NCBI GenBank assembly: GCA_031082155.1
Contig: JAVHLL010000009.1
Location: 1-64,000, forward strand
Direction of reading: 5' to 3'
DNA from: Thermodesulfovibrionales bacterium
GTDB taxonomy: Bacteria; Nitrospirota; Thermodesulfovibrionia; Thermodesulfovibrionales; SM23-35
Length of the DNA stretch: 64,000 nt
Shown here: in pieces, positions 28,530 to 39,089 of the stretch
Position numbering within the stretch: position 1 is the first letter of the stretch
How the letters are laid out: each line of letters opens with the position of its first letter
The notes under the pieces: model-generated
Seen by the model: only the letters and a program-made list of their open reading frames with translations
What the model was told of the DNA's origin: nothing
The model's database searches: none
Made by a program: the position numbers and the translations under genes

Positions 28530-28994
28530 TTACTGTGTCGGGATTCTCCTGAATCCGCAGATTTTACGACGCCAGTATGGGTCAAACGATGAGAGGTTCG
28601 TGCCTTTGCTGACCTGAGCATGATAAAAAGATTTCTGGTCTTTCACCATACCGACATGTTTCAGGTTATCAAAAAATACAAGTGACCCGAAGTCATAAGA
28701 ACTGTCCTGTGGAACACGGGGAAGGCTCATATAGAGTTTTCGTGCTGTTGTCCTCTTCATGATAATCCCATTGTCAGCCATAATGCGCCAGATAAAACCC
28801 GAACAGTCAAAACTCTTCAGACCAACAGCACCCCATACATACGGTTTCCCCAGATATTTTTCGAACGTTCTTTGAATTGTATCCCACATAGAATTCGATT
28901 GGTAAGCATTTTGCAAGGGTTCGGCAATTCCTGAAGTGAAGAGGAACCCCCAAATCAGGAGAGCTGAAAAGATGATGGAAACACGACGCATCAT
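28530..28994 (-). CDS. Exported NlpC/P60-family peptidase
   Basis: The 154-residue protein has a signal peptide (cleavage near SGIAEP) and an NlpC/P60 cysteine peptidase domain: GKPYVWGA, the catalytic Cys in SFDCSGFIW, and the catalytic His in LKHVGMV. Members cut peptidoglycan stem peptides, acting in the periplasm. It is small, with no cell-wall-binding domain. It overlaps the upstream DUF350 gene by four bases, so the two are likely one transcript. Confidence 0.9.
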   Translation of the reverse strand: MMRRVSIIFSALLIWGFLFTSGIAEPLQNAYQSNSMWDTIQRTFEKYLGKPYVWGAVGLKSFDCSGFIWRIMADNGIIMKRTTARKLYMSLPRVPQDSSYDFGSLVFFDNLKHVGMVKDQKSFYHAQVSKGTNLSSFDPYWRRKICGFRRIPTQ

Positions 28995-29197
28995 TTGATC
29001 GCGTTGCCAAGGAGAAGGCCTAATCCGATGAATAAACCGGCAAGAAAGATAGCCACTGATTTATTGTCTGCTTTCAACTGGTCGGAGAAATGAACACCGG
29101 GGGTCATCCAGTCAAATATCTTGTAGGCAATAAGAAAACCGGCAAGCCCTATGACTAATGAGATCAAAATAGTGAGTGAATAATTGAGAAGATCCAT
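28991..29197 (-). CDS. DUF350-family small membrane protein
   Basis: The 68-residue protein has two predicted membrane helices (about 6-27 and 46-66) separated by a short loop with WMTPGVHFSDQL, which resembles the DUF350 family (half of the usual repeat). Its role is not known. GGAGGTTG lies before the ATG. It is the first gene of a two-gene unit with the NlpC/P60 protein. Confidence 0.75.
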   Translation of the reverse strand: MDLLNYSLTILISLVIGLAGFLIAYKIFDWMTPGVHFSDQLKADNKSVAIFLAGLFIGLGLLLGNAIK

Positions 29198-29380
29198 GAT
29201 ACAACCTCCTGTTGTAAAAATTGGAGACCGGAAGCTGCTTTCATTATATCAGATTTATTAACCTCAACTTAACCTGAAAAACGCAATTGAATAATGTCAT
29301 ACAAAGCTGCGTGTCAAGAAGTGGAAAACATTGAGGAAGGAACACTCTGACAGATTTTTACCATCGGTTTCTTTCTTTTT

Positions 29381-29409
29381 TTGACAAAATATTTATTGTT
29401 TGATATAAG
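29381..29409 (+). promoter_or_regulatory. Strong sigma-70-type promoter for the giant secreted protein
   Basis: TTGACA (29381-29386), a 17-base spacer and TATAAG (29404-29409) precede the gene at 29489 by about 80 bases. T-rich DNA (29368-29382) immediately upstream may act as an UP-like element. Confidence 0.7.
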
Positions 29410-29488
29410 TATGGCAAGTCATTGCAGTATGGTATTTGGGGTTTTGGGGGGAAGTTTGTAATTGGGGAAGGTCTTATAGGGGGATGAG

Positions 29489-32400
29489 ATGAAAAAAAGA
29501 TTATGCTTACTCTCTTGTTTTGTCATTATGTTTCTCTTCGCTGGTCTGAACTTTTCTTATGCCCTGGATTCTGATGGCGATGATGATGATATTGACGATT
29601 TATATGACAACTGTCCTTCTATGCCGAATCCAGATCAATTTGATTCTGATAAGATACCTTGTACGGACCCCGTCTGTGACATAGCCTGGATATCAGATGG
29701 TTTCGGAGATGCGTGTGACAACTGTCCTTATATTTATAATCCTGACCAGCTTGATACAGACGGCGACGGTATAGGTGATGTCTGTGAGATTGCAATAACC
29801 CCGATTACTCTTATGCTTACACCGGAAAACCCTGGACCCGGTGACAGTATCCGTCTTGATGTTTGGTATTTCGGTATTGACGTGCCTGAACCTGATATTA
29901 AGATCTTTATTAACCGCAGGCTGGAGAATGAATGCAGTGCGGTAACGTGTTCTTATGAGGGAGGTCCATTCCCGGACGGCCTTGCCTATTATGTTGAATA
30001 TAAGGGAACAGACGGACTCGATTATAAGACACCCGAAGAGTTTAAAGTTCTTGAAAATGACGACTGGGACAATGACGGAGTGGTAAATAAGGACGATAAC
30101 TGTCTCTTTGAGCCGAACAGCGACCAGAAAGATGAGGATATACTTGATTGTTCGACATTCCCGTGCTCATATAAAGGCGATGGTGTTGGAGATGTGTGTG
30201 ACAATTGTCCAGGAATAATCAACAGCGATCAGACAGATGCCGACAAGGATAGCGTTGGTGATATCTGTGACAACTGCAAGCCGATATATACAAATTCAGA
30301 ACAGTGCATTGCTGCCAGACAAACGCGTGACTGTCTGACAACCTGCTGGCAGGAGATAGTGCCTCCCGGCTCTCCTGCCTGTTACACAGAAGACTGGTTC
30401 TGCAAGTACTGCTGTGATTCTTCAGCAACAAACTGTACTGCAAACGGAATCGCTCAATTTGACAATGATCATGATGGGGTCGGCAATGCCTGTGATGCCT
30501 GTCCTGAAACGCCGGCGTATTTAGGGCCGAATATATTCGGCTGTCCCTCATGCTATGACACCTCTACCGGGATTTTTTTAGATAAGACCGGAAGCGTTTA
30601 TCCTGATGGAGTACCATTGAATGCCTTGCATGACCACTGTATTGATAAAACACATCTGGAACTATACTATTGTGACATCGACTTGCAGGTGCAGTCGATA
30701 AATCTTGATTGCACTCAACAGTTCGGCTCGAAAAGCATTTGTTACAATAACGCCTGCAGAATGGACAAGGACGGTGACGGCATTCCTGATGAAACAGACA
30801 ACTGTCCTGAATTATCCAATGTTTCCCAAGCAGACACTGACAAAGATTGGATCGGTGATGCCTGCGATAATTGTCTCTCGGTTTATAACCAAGACCAGGA
30901 GGATTCAGATAATGACGGATCCGGTAATGCATGTGACAACTGTCCGTATAACGCTAACGGAGATCAGGATGACAATGACGGTGATGGTATCGGCAATGCT
31001 TGCGATAACTGTCCGGAAAAAGCAAGTAAAGATCAGGAAGACAGCGACGGCGACAGTATTGGCAATCCCTGCGATAACTGTATCTACTATTCCAACGCCG
31101 GCCAGAAGGACTGGGACGTCGACGGTATCGGCGATGACTGCGACTGCAATGACGATTTTATGGGAGCAAATGAAACCGGCGCCGACTGCGGAGGCATATG
31201 CAGTGTACAATGCCCGGACTGCATCCCTGTCATATTAAATGGAAACCCCAATGACAAGATAGACGTGGTTTTTGTGCCTGATAAGGATTATAGTGGAAAC
31301 ATAACACAATTCAAAAAAGATGTGATGTTCCTCATTGAGAACGGTTATTTGAACCAGAGCGCCTTTCTCGATTCACGGTGCAAATTCAATTTTTACTATT
31401 ATCCACAAGAAGGCGACTATGTATCGGCTTGTCAGAAATGGGAATTGCCGATTGATCCGAGCGATCCTATATTCATTATTCCATTCCACGTGAAATTCTG
31501 GAAATCCTGCGGGTTTAGAGATTCAACGGCAATAGTATTTACCTCAGGCGGCAGGGCATGCGCTGAGGGTGGTTCATCGACGTTTTCTACCTCACTGGAG
31601 CCCAGAGTACCTGTCCACGAATCAGGTCACGCCATATTCGGCCTGCCTGATGAATATTGTTGTGACGGCGGGTACTTCAAGCCAGCGGGCCATGCGAATA
31701 TCTTTCCGTCCCTTGAAGACTGTCAGAGTTCATCTGTTAATCCTGGCTACTGTTTTGAGTTCTGTCCGACATTCAAATGCTGGCCGGGCAATGCGACAGA
31801 AATCCAGAACTGTAAAAATTGGTACAAGCAGTCAGCATGGCCGAGCTTTGAGTATGAATGCGATTGCAAGGAATATGCAACGAAGATGAACCTTGACCCG
31901 AACCAGTGCAAACCGGTGGATGGATCGGTAAACTGTTCGACAGCATGGTGGCCTTACTGGCAAGAAAGGGGGGTGTCCAACATTTATTCGCTCTCAGTAC
32001 AGACACCGAACTGGTGCAACTGGAGAGGCAATGGAATGCAGGAATGCTGCGATAACGGCTGGTGGAAATCCGATGCAAACAGTTGCTATATGGTGAACGG
32101 AAATATATTCCAGCCGGATTGCGACATAAAGATTACCGATAAACTTAACAGCCTGCCTGCCTGTACGAACCCGGGAACTTCATCTCTGAAGACCCTTTCG
32201 CTTGCCGGTCAGTCTGCGGCTGCAGATAAGTTCATCGCCCTTGGATACAATATAAAAGAAGGTGTTATAACATTACTCGGTGTTGCGCTTGATTATGGTT
32301 CAACCCCGAATTATTTCAATGAATACGGACGTTTTACCGTCAGAGAACTTTCATCTTCCGGTGAAGAACTGTTCAGTATCCTGCTCTCGGATCCCCGGGA

Positions 32401-33019
32401 ATTCAGATTCGGCAGTCAAGAAAATTTTGAACAGGGCATGATGATGGGCGACGACGTAAACTTCTTTGTACTGGTGCCTTTTCTTGGAGGCCTGAGGACA
32501 ATAGAGATAATTGATACAGAGACGGGGGAAAAAGTCCATGAGGAGGATGTAACTGAACTGATTGAAGATTTCTGCCAGAAAACAAATTATCAGGAATCCG
32601 AGTGTCAGACATACACGATGGGGGTTCCTGTGGATATCAAGCCGCAAGGGTGCCCCAATCCTTTAAACATGAAAGCGAAAGGAGTCTTGCCTGTAGCAGT
32701 TCTTGGAACAGCTTCTATCGATATATCCATGATTGATCCTGTATCGATCAAGCTGGAAGGAGTTGCTCCTGTAAAATATGCAAGGGAGGATGTGGCAACG
32801 CCATATTTGCCGTTTACCGGAAAGACCCAGTCTGCCGACTGTACATCTGCCGGCCCCGACGGAATTACTGATTTGATTCTTAAATTCGATATAAAGTCTC
32901 TTGTCTCTGCATTAGGACCAACGAATGACAAAGAGGTCAAGGTACTGCACCTCACAGGAAAACTGAACGACGGGACATCCATTCTGGGTGAAGATGTGGT
33001 AATCATTTTGAAAAAGTAA
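29489..33019 (+). CDS. Secreted thrombospondin type 3 repeat and M64-like metalloprotease
   Basis: The 1176-residue protein has a signal peptide (about 1-26), then many calcium-binding thrombospondin type 3-like repeats (DxDGDGxGDxCDNCP; about 27-115, 190-285 and 420-560). Residues about 580-830 form a zincin domain with [16 protein letters not shown]710, E711, H714 and D721 fit the M64 (IgA-peptidase-like) pattern HExxH...D. The cysteine-rich part around 720-900 may be disulfide-bonded. The C-terminal 140 residues begin [13 protein letters not shown] and resemble a domain found in other large exported bacterial proteins. The start has AGGGGGATG-type spacing. Likely acts at or outside the cell surface; substrate is unknown. 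Confidence 0.85.
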   Translation: MKKRLCLLSCFVIMFLFAGLNFSYALDSDGDDDDIDDLYDNCPSMPNPDQFDSDKIPCTDPVCDIAWISDGFGDACDNCPYIYNPDQLDTDGDGIGDVCEIAITPITLMLTPENPGPGDSIRLDVWYFGIDVPEPDIKIFINRRLENECSAVTCSYEGGPFPDGLAYYVEYKGTDGLDYKTPEEFKVLENDDWDNDGVVNKDDNCLFEPNSDQKDEDILDCSTFPCSYKGDGVGDVCDNCPGIINSDQTDADKDSVGDICDNCKPIYTNSEQCIAARQTRDCLTTCWQEIVPPGSPACYTEDWFCKYCCDSSATNCTANGIAQFDNDHDGVGNACDACPETPAYLGPNIFGCPSCYDTSTGIFLDKTGSVYPDGVPLNALHDHCIDKTHLELYYCDIDLQVQSINLDCTQQFGSKSICYNNACRMDKDGDGIPDETDNCPELSNVSQADTDKDWIGDACDNCLSVYNQDQEDSDNDGSGNACDNCPYNANGDQDDNDGDGIGNACDNCPEKASKDQEDSDGDSIGNPCDNCIYYSNAGQKDWDVDGIGDDCDCNDDFMGANETGADCGGICSVQCPDCIPVILNGNPNDKIDVVFVPDKDYSGNITQFKKDVMFLIENGYLNQSAFLDSRCKFNFYYYPQEGDYVSACQKWELPIDPSDPIFIIPFHVKFWKSCGFRDSTAIVFTSGGRACAEGGSSTFSTSLEPRVPVHESGHAIFGLPDEYCCDGGYFKPAGHANIFPSLEDCQSSSVNPGYCFEFCPTFKCWPGNATEIQNCKNWYKQSAWPSFEYECDCKEYATKMNLDPNQCKPVDGSVNCSTAWWPYWQERGVSNIYSLSVQTPNWCNWRGNGMQECCDNGWWKSDANSCYMVNGNIFQPDCDIKITDKLNSLPACTNPGTSSLKTLSLAGQSAAADKFIALGYNIKEGVITLLGVALDYGSTPNYFNEYGRFTVRELSSSGEELFSILLSDPREFRFGSQENFEQGMMMGDDVNFFVLVPFLGGLRTIEIIDTETGEKVHEEDVTELIEDFCQKTNYQESECQTYTMGVPVDIKPQGCPNPLNMKAKGVLPVAVLGTASIDISMIDPVSIKLEGVAPVKYAREDVATPYLPFTGKTQSADCTSAGPDGITDLILKFDIKSLVSALGPTNDKEVKVLHLTGKLNDGTSILGEDVVIILKK

Positions 33020-33046
33020 TTCACCTTGAAGAAGTGAATAAATGTC

Positions 33047-33862
33047 TCATCTCAAAATTCTGTTTTCTGAAATTATCCGGTACATTTCCGGCCTTCTGTC
33101 TTCGAAGAGATTATTCAGGGAAGTAACGGCTTTGTTGCGAGCCACCGCAGGGTCGATGTCCAAGGTCAGGAGAGCCTCGTTATCCGCTAGAGCCCGGACA
33201 AGGATAGTGCCGTCAGGTGCGGTGATCTGGCTCTGCCCTATGAACCTGAGCGGTGGTCCCTCCTTGCGCGTTTCCTGGCCGATGCGGTTTGCGGTGACCG
33301 CATACACCCTGTTTTCACGGCACAGTACCGGCATGGAGTTGGGACAGTGGGGGAGCACGAGGTTCGAAGGGTGCGCCACGACGTCTGCTCCCATAAGGGC
33401 AAGGGTTCTCATGGATTCAGGGAAATACCAGTCGAAACAGATCATGATTCCGATACGGCCAATAACGGTATCCCACACCTGAAAACCGGTATCGCCCGGA
33501 CTGAAAAAGAGCTTCTCTTCAAAGAACAGATGGGTTTTTCTGTAGACACCGATGAAACCGTCGGGCCCGGTCAGGACCGCACTGTTATAAAATTGTTCGC
33601 CGGCCTTTTCCGGGAGTCCGGCAACGATATGGAGGTTCTTCTTTTGGGATAACGCAGACAATGCCTGGGTTGTCTGTCCATCGGGTATTTTTTCTGAAAG
33701 CCCAGCGACTTCTTCCCGGGAGACGAACTGGTATCCTGTCGCAAAAAACTCAGGAAGGACAAGGAGGTCTGCATCGGTGTCCCTGACTGCCGAGAGAACC
33801 CTTCTGAGATTCTCTTCTGTTTTTCCGAAAACCGGACAGTATTGATAAAAACCTGCTTTCAT
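33047..33862 (-). CDS. Carbon-nitrogen hydrolase (nitrilase superfamily)
   Basis: The 271-residue protein has the catalytic triad of the family: Glu in LVLPEFFATGY, Lys in YRKTHLFF and Cys in MICFDWYFPE. Substrates of the family are amides, carbamoyl compounds or nitriles; the closest layout is of amidase-like/omega-amidase members. The frame ends 28 bases from the convergent protease gene. It lies downstream of cutA in the same direction (10-base gap), which suggests co-transcription without a clear functional link. Confidence 0.9.
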   Translation of the reverse strand: MKAGFYQYCPVFGKTEENLRRVLSAVRDTDADLLVLPEFFATGYQFVSREEVAGLSEKIPDGQTTQALSALSQKKNLHIVAGLPEKAGEQFYNSAVLTGPDGFIGVYRKTHLFFEEKLFFSPGDTGFQVWDTVIGRIGIMICFDWYFPESMRTLALMGADVVAHPSNLVLPHCPNSMPVLCRENRVYAVTANRIGQETRKEGPPLRFIGQSQITAPDGTILVRALADNEALLTLDIDPAVARNKAVTSLNNLFEDRRPEMYRIISENRILR

Positions 33863-33872
33863 AATATAGGTT

Positions 33873-34190
33873 TCAACCAGTGACGTCTTTCAGCCATCTA
33901 AGATAATCTTCATATCCTTCAACAACCGGCATCGCAATTATCTCCGGTACCTTATAGCTATGGAGTTCTCTGACCCTTTGAGAGAGTTTCGGAAACAGTG
34001 ATTTTTGGGTCTTTGCAATCATGAGGACCTCGTTCTCATCCTCAGTTTTTCCTTCCCACCTATAGATGGAACGGATATCTTTCACAATATTCACACACCC
34101 TGCAAGACGCTCCTCGACCAGAGCTTTTGCTATGTTCGCCCCTTCGTCTTCATTTGATGCGGTGATAAAAACGATAAGAGCATCCATCAT
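33873..34190 (-). CDS. cutA: Divalent cation tolerance protein CutA
   Basis: The 105-residue protein is of normal length for the trimeric, ferredoxin-like CutA1 family. Recognisable parts are the N-terminal ITASNEDEGANIAKALVEERLAGCVNI segment (core EERLAGCVNI), the central YRWEGK and the C-terminal EIIAMPVVEGYEDYLRWL. CutA was linked to copper tolerance in E. coli, but its precise role remains unclear. Located between ogt and a nitrilase-family gene, all minus strand. Confidence 0.95.
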   Translation of the reverse strand: MMDALIVFITASNEDEGANIAKALVEERLAGCVNIVKDIRSIYRWEGKTEDENEVLMIAKTQKSLFPKLSQRVRELHSYKVPEIIAMPVVEGYEDYLRWLKDVTG

Positions 34191-34223
34191 ATTTCTCTCC
34201 TTCAGACTGAATGATACATATAG

Positions 34224-34724
34224 TTACTGCCTTTTCCCCAGGGTCTTATAGTATTCGATATCGAGGAGCCGTCTCTTGATATTTTTGCCTGCGGAATATC
34301 CCCCAAGGGAACCGTCGGATTCTATGACCCGATGGCAGGGCAGGATGATAGGAAGGGGGTTTTTGCTGAGGGCCTGTCCAACTGCCCTGGAAGCCGCGGG
34401 ATTGCCGATCTTTTCGGACAGCCATTTATATGTCTTTGTCTCACCGTAGGGGATTTTTTTCAGGGCAAGCCATACGGTTTTTTCAAATTCAGTGCCCTTT
34501 ATGAGGAGAATCGGCTGAGTGAATTCCTCTATTCCATTGTCAAAATATTCCCGGAGTTCTTTTTTTATCAGAGAGGAAGCACAGCCCCTGCGGATTATTT
34601 CAGAAGGCTTTCTGAAACAGATTCCCCGAAGTTTATTCTCCTGGAAGAAAAGATGGAGGAAACCTATAGGGCTTTCGAAGATATCATAGAAAGAATCAGT
34701 ACTGCTCGACCTCTTCTCTCTCAT
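34224..34724 (-). CDS. ogt: Methylated-DNA--protein-cysteine methyltransferase
   Basis: This suicide enzyme repairs O6-alkylguanine. The 166-residue product has the typical active site ILPCHRVIESDGSLGGYSAG, the helix-turn-helix AASRAVGQALSKNP with the arginine finger, and the conserved IPYGETKTY segment. The frame is open back to 35000, but that part is antisense-like low-complexity sequence inside the kinase gene; ATG 34724 with AAAGGAG upstream gives the normal length. It overlaps the hybrid kinase 3' end by 29 bases, so it is probably read through from it. Confidence 0.93.
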   Translation of the reverse strand: MREKRSSSTDSFYDIFESPIGFLHLFFQENKLRGICFRKPSEIIRRGCASSLIKKELREYFDNGIEEFTQPILLIKGTEFEKTVWLALKKIPYGETKTYKWLSEKIGNPAASRAVGQALSKNPLPIILPCHRVIESDGSLGGYSAGKNIKRRLLDIEYYKTLGKRQ

Positions 34725-37700
34725 ACTGCTCCTTTGAGTAGACTTCAACCCTGTCCCCCCCTTTACTGAACGCGCGTGCAAGGGCCTTTTCAGCGCATAA
34801 GATAAATTCTTCGGTCGGCTGGCCGTCGAGGAAGGTGAGGCCGATGCTCGCAGTGACATGGCCTTTTGGCTGAGAGTCCTCATAAATGAAGGGATAGTTT
34901 TTGATGATCGCATTGAACCGGTTCCCCATGGAAAGGGCAGCTGCAATGACGGTATTCGGTAGCAATATGGCGAAGGAGTCCCCTCCGTAGCGTACAACAA
35001 CGTCTGACCCTCTGATATTTTTCGTAAGGAGTTCAGCGACTTTCTTCAGCGTCATGTTCCCGTAGAATTCTCCATGGCTTTTTGCATATTGATCGAAATA
35101 ATCGAGATCGAGAAGGAGAAGGTTCAGCGGTATTTTGTACCGTGTCGCCCTTTCTACCTCCTGGGCAAGCCGGATCTGGAAGTAACGGTGGCTGAAGACA
35201 CCGGTTAGGTCGTCTATAAGACCGGCCCTCCGGGGATAAAGGATCTCCAGTTCCTTGATATGATTGATGAGTTCTTTGGTATCGAAGGCATATTTTTGCA
35301 CGATCCTCTCGATCTTTCCGACGAGGGCGAGCCTGTCTTCCACAGAGAGATCTCTTTCGGTGATGATGAAGATCGGGATGTCTTTTGTCGACGGATTTTC
35401 TTTGATTTTGTTGATTACATCAAAACCGAGCATGTCAGGCATTGAGAAGTCGAGCAGGATAACAGCGGGCCGCAGTGCCATTGAGAGTTCAATCCCTCTC
35501 TGCCCTGTCGCTGCGGTATATGTGAGAAAACCCTGTGGCTCGAAGATGTTCTTGAAATAGTTGGTGATCTCATCCTCTGCTTCTATGATCAAGAGAGAGG
35601 ACGGCAATACTTTTTTCCCTTGTGTAACGGTAAGTTCCTCGAGTTTTGCAAAAAGGGCTTCTTTATCGAGCGGCTTCAGGAGATAATCGGTTGCACCGAG
35701 TGCAAAAGCCAGGTCTTTGTTGTCAACAATTGAATGGATAATAACCGGAATCGCAGAGGTTAAAGGATCACTTTTCAGTTCCTGGAGAACCTCCCAGCCG
35801 TCTTTTTTCGGGATGAGAATATCGAGAGTTATGGCAAAGGGCAGGAGTTTTTTTGCTTTCTCGATCGCCTCTTCGCCATTGAATGCATGAGCCACTTTAT
35901 ATCCTGCCTGAGTGAGATGGAGCGTCAGGAGTTCTGCAGTGGAGAGATCGTCCTCAACGACAAGAAGAAGAGGGGCCTCTGCTTTCATCCAGGGGAAATT
36001 CAGGCTTACCGCTTCTATGTGCTCTGCAGGGACTGCCTCGGCAACCGGCGTCGAAACCGGTATCCAGAACGTGAACGTGCTCCCTTCACCGAGATTGCTC
36101 TCGACAAGGATAGAGCCTCCATGCAGTTCGACGAGTTTTTTGGTGAGGGCGAGGCCGAGGCCTGCTCCACCGTATTTCTTTGAGAAGACTGCACTGGCCT
36201 GCTCGAATTCGTCAAAAATCCTCTCCTTATCTTCGGGGCCTATCCCTATCCCGGTGTCCTGAACAGAAACCTGAACACATGCGATGTCGGGAGTTCCGCC
36301 GGGAAAACATCTGCCCGGAGTCTTGTCCTCGGATACAGTTAACCTTACCACCCCGCCATCGGGGGTGAATTTTATCGCATTCGAGAGGAGATTATACAGG
36401 ATCTGTTTCATTTTGACTTTATCAGCGGTGACGGTTATTACCCCTTCTCCCATCGAGACAAAAATCTCGATAAACTTATTTTCGGCGAGCGGTTTCATGA
36501 CGCCCATAACTTCACTGATTATATCGTCGACAAAAAAGGTCTCATAGACCATTTCATATTTGCCTGCCTCAATCTTGGCTATGTCCAGAACATTGTTGAT
36601 GAGTTCAAGAAGATGTTTCCCAGAGGAATAGATGTTCCTGATATACCGGTCCTGGTTTTCGGAAAGATCACCAAAAGTTCTGTCGAGAAGAATATCGGAA
36701 AAGCCGAGGATGGAGTTCAGAGGCGTTCTCAATTCATGGCTCATATTCGAAATAAATCTGCCTTTCAGCTGGTTTGCGTATTCAAGTTCCCGATTGATTT
36801 TTTCGAGTTCTCCAGTCCGAGCGATGACCTTTTTCTCAAGATTTTTTCTCAGATCTTCGATTACCCGGTTTTTCTCATCGATAACCTTTTCAAGGCTCTT
36901 CTCTCCTTCCAGGTTTCGGAACATGAAGACCAGACCGAGCGGAGCGCCTTCAGAGTCATTCATAACGAGTGCGTTGAGTATTGCAGCGATCGTTTGCCCG
37001 CTTTTGCCCTGCAGGGTAGCCTGAGCCTCCTTGAGGAGAGCGTTGTTATCGAGTTCTTTCTGAATCGATGTCCAGAGATTGTCGGTCATGAGAGATTGTA
37101 TTGACCTTGCAGTCAACTCATCCGCTGGGTATCCGAGCAATTCAACTGCCTGGTTATTGCAGAGACTGATCTGGCCGAAAGTATCGGTTATGAAGACCAG
37201 ATCTGTCGTGGTTTCTATTAACTTGAGTGTTTCGAGATTCAGGTCCCCGATTTTTTTGATCAGGCTAAATCTGTCAATGCAAATACCTGCCAAAGTGGTA
37301 AGGAGACTGAGAGAGGCCTGTTGTCTCGCGGAGAACTGGCGCGGTTTAAAGTCATCTATATAGAGGATACCGACAACTTTTTCCCTGAGCACAACAGGAC
37401 AGGCAAGCAGCGACCGTATTTTTTCACTGATTAAGGCCGGATTGTTTCTCGTAATATCAACTTTCAGGGTGTCCGGGATTGCTAGGATATCTGTACTTCG
37501 GAGAATTGTATCAGTAAGTCCGCCGGATATAATGTTCCATGTTTTATTCTCGGTGAAGCGCCGGCTCAGGCCCTTGGAGGCAATGAGTTTCATTTCGTCA
37601 TTTTCGCGGATGACCAGACTGCCTGCAGGGGCGTCGGCTATTTCAAGGGCTTTTTCAAGAACGAGCTGCATGAGGTCATTGAGAATTTCGTGTTTGCCCA

Positions 37701-38085
37701 GTTCTGACATGACCCCCAGAACCGTTTTCTGGTTCTCTATCGTCTTGGCAGCTTCAATCCTCGCCCGTTTCTGTTTTTCGATAATCTCCCAGAGGAACCG
37801 GGCGCCCACGCCTTCAATGACTTCTATTTTATATGCCGAGGCAGAACGTATCTCCTCGCTTAGTTTGGGATTGCCTGCGACATTGATAACCATTTCCGGA
37901 CCGGAACCGATGAGCGACTGAATATCCTCAAAAACAGGGATGTTCCACTTTCGTGCAAGAATGACTCCGGGAGAGTCCAGCTTCTTTTCGTAGAGTCCGG
38001 TCAGTTCTGTATTCGCATCCCCCCTAAGGAGGGAGATGAGGGCACTGGCGCCTATGTTGCCCCCTGCGATTGCTAATCTAAGCAT
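34696..38085 (-). CDS. Hybrid histidine kinase with N-terminal Rossmann-like domain, two receivers and a degenerate GGDEF
   Basis: The 1129-residue protein has an unusual order: Rossmann-like NAD-binding-type domain (about 1-95, LAIAGGNIGASAL, GLYEKK), GAF (115-275), PAS (285-395), coiled coil, HisKA with phospho-acceptor H450 in NMSHELRTP, HATPase (about 555-675, DTGIGIG, GGAGLGLAL), receiver 1 (D755), receiver 2 (D879) and a GGDEF-family domain with GGDSF at 1034-1038. There are no membrane segments, so it is cytosolic. Receiver 2 lacks the usual KP pair (IVQKYAFD). It overlaps the HD-GYP regulator by eight bases, so the two likely form one pathway. The degenerate GGDEF may bind rather than make c-di-GMP. 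Confidence 0.88.
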   Translation of the reverse strand: MLRLAIAGGNIGASALISLLRGDANTELTGLYEKKLDSPGVILARKWNIPVFEDIQSLIGSGPEMVINVAGNPKLSEEIRSASAYKIEVIEGVGARFLWEIIEKQKRARIEAAKTIENQKTVLGVMSELGKHEILNDLMQLVLEKALEIADAPAGSLVIRENDEMKLIASKGLSRRFTENKTWNIISGGLTDTILRSTDILAIPDTLKVDITRNNPALISEKIRSLLACPVVLREKVVGILYIDDFKPRQFSARQQASLSLLTTLAGICIDRFSLIKKIGDLNLETLKLIETTTDLVFITDTFGQISLCNNQAVELLGYPADELTARSIQSLMTDNLWTSIQKELDNNALLKEAQATLQGKSGQTIAAILNALVMNDSEGAPLGLVFMFRNLEGEKSLEKVIDEKNRVIEDLRKNLEKKVIARTGELEKINRELEYANQLKGRFISNMSHELRTPLNSILGFSDILLDRTFGDLSENQDRYIRNIYSSGKHLLELINNVLDIAKIEAGKYEMVYETFFVDDIISEVMGVMKPLAENKFIEIFVSMGEGVITVTADKVKMKQILYNLLSNAIKFTPDGGVVRLTVSEDKTPGRCFPGGTPDIACVQVSVQDTGIGIGPEDKERIFDEFEQASAVFSKKYGGAGLGLALTKKLVELHGGSILVESNLGEGSTFTFWIPVSTPVAEAVPAEHIEAVSLNFPWMKAEAPLLLVVEDDLSTAELLTLHLTQAGYKVAHAFNGEEAIEKAKKLLPFAITLDILIPKKDGWEVLQELKSDPLTSAIPVIIHSIVDNKDLAFALGATDYLLKPLDKEALFAKLEELTVTQGKKVLPSSLLIIEAEDEITNYFKNIFEPQGFLTYTAATGQRGIELSMALRPAVILLDFSMPDMLGFDVINKIKENPSTKDIPIFIITERDLSVEDRLALVGKIERIVQKYAFDTKELINHIKELEILYPRRAGLIDDLTGVFSHRYFQIRLAQEVERATRYKIPLNLLLLDLDYFDQYAKSHGEFYGNMTLKKVAELLTKNIRGSDVVVRYGGDSFAILLPNTVIAAALSMGNRFNAIIKNYPFIYEDSQPKGHVTASIGLTFLDGQPTEEFILCAEKALARAFSKGGDRVEVYSKEQYEREEVEQY

Positions 38086-39082
38086 CTACCCTATAACCCT
38101 TTGCGGTAAGCGGGGTCATCATGTCGAAGAAATATCCAATCAATTCAGAATCCCACTGGCCGTAATACCTTTCCTCCTTCATCGTTTCTATGGTAGTTTG
38201 TACGGACCTGCGGTCGCGGTAAGGACGCACCGACACCATAGCATCAAAAGAGTCGACGATCGCGAGAATCCGTGCCATTATAGGAATGTCGTCTCCGAAG
38301 AGCCCGTCAGGGAACCCGCTCCCGTCCCACCGTTCGTGATGATGCCGTATCGCAGGCAGGATTTTCTTCATAGAAACGAGAGGCCTGCACAATTCCTCCC
38401 CGAGTATTGCATGGGTTTTGATCATTTCAATTTCTTCTGTTGTGAGAGGGCCCGGCTTCCTGAGCAGGGTTTCGCTCAGACAGATTTTGCCTATATCATG
38501 GAGAATACCGGCTTTTTTCATCTCTTCCTTGTCCTTTTCATGAAGGCCGAGGAAGTTGACAAAATCCAGCGCCAGTTTACTGACGCGGGTTGAATGTCCT
38601 TTCGTGTAAGGGTCACGCGCTTCCATGGCTACTGCAAGGGTAAGAATGATATTTTCCGAGTGGTCGAGTTCTTCCTGAAGAGATTTCAATTTCAGGAGAG
38701 ATTTAGCCTTCAATATCAATTCCGAAGTGTCGAAGGGCTTGCTGATAAAATCATCAGCGCCCGATTCGATCCCTTTGAGCTTGCTTGAACGGTCATTCAG
38801 TGCAGTGAGAAGGATTACCGGGAAGAAAAATTTTTCGGATTGTTTTTTAAGCCTTCTGCACAATTCAAAGCCGTCCATCCCGGGCATCATAACATCGAGG
38901 ACAGCCAGATCAACTCGGTTTTCTGCAATAAATTCAAGTGCAGCATGTGCGCCGAGGGCTGTAGACACCTGCAACCCTTCTCTCATAAACACAGCTTCCA
39001 GGAGTTCGAGGTTGGCCCGTACATCATCAACGACAAGAATCATCGGCGTCTCTTTTTCGACAAGACTTGTAAAGAGAGTCAT
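38078..39082 (-). CDS. Response regulator with HD-GYP phosphodiesterase domain
   Basis: The 334-residue protein has a receiver (about 13-130; ILVVDDVRANLELLE, acceptor Asp in LAVLDVMMPGMDG, KPFD) and an HD-GYP domain (about 140-330): HDIGK near residue 195 and HHERWDGSGFPDGL near 250. The family hydrolyses c-di-GMP using two or three metals. It starts the operon and overlaps the hybrid kinase, its likely partner. The predicted promoter lies only seven bases before the ATG. Confidence 0.95.
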   Translation of the reverse strand: MTLFTSLVEKETPMILVVDDVRANLELLEAVFMREGLQVSTALGAHAALEFIAENRVDLAVLDVMMPGMDGFELCRRLKKQSEKFFFPVILLTALNDRSSKLKGIESGADDFISKPFDTSELILKAKSLLKLKSLQEELDHSENIILTLAVAMEARDPYTKGHSTRVSKLALDFVNFLGLHEKDKEEMKKAGILHDIGKICLSETLLRKPGPLTTEEIEMIKTHAILGEELCRPLVSMKKILPAIRHHHERWDGSGFPDGLFGDDIPIMARILAIVDSFDAMVSVRPYRDRRSVQTTIETMKEERYYGQWDSELIGYFFDMMTPLTAKGYRVDA

Positions 39083-39089
39083 ATGGAAA

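Noticed and set aside
30705-31238. 177-residue alternative frame in the secreted protease
   Set aside because: It is a +1-frame shadow of the repetitive Asp/Cys/Asn codons and has no independent signal.
31483-31498. parS-like site CATTCCACGTGAAATT
   Set aside because: Only 11 of 16 positions match the consensus and it is inside the protease coding sequence, so chance is likely.
34725-35000. N-terminal extension of Ogt
   Set aside because: It lies inside the hybrid kinase on the same strand in another frame, and Ogt has its usual length from 34724.
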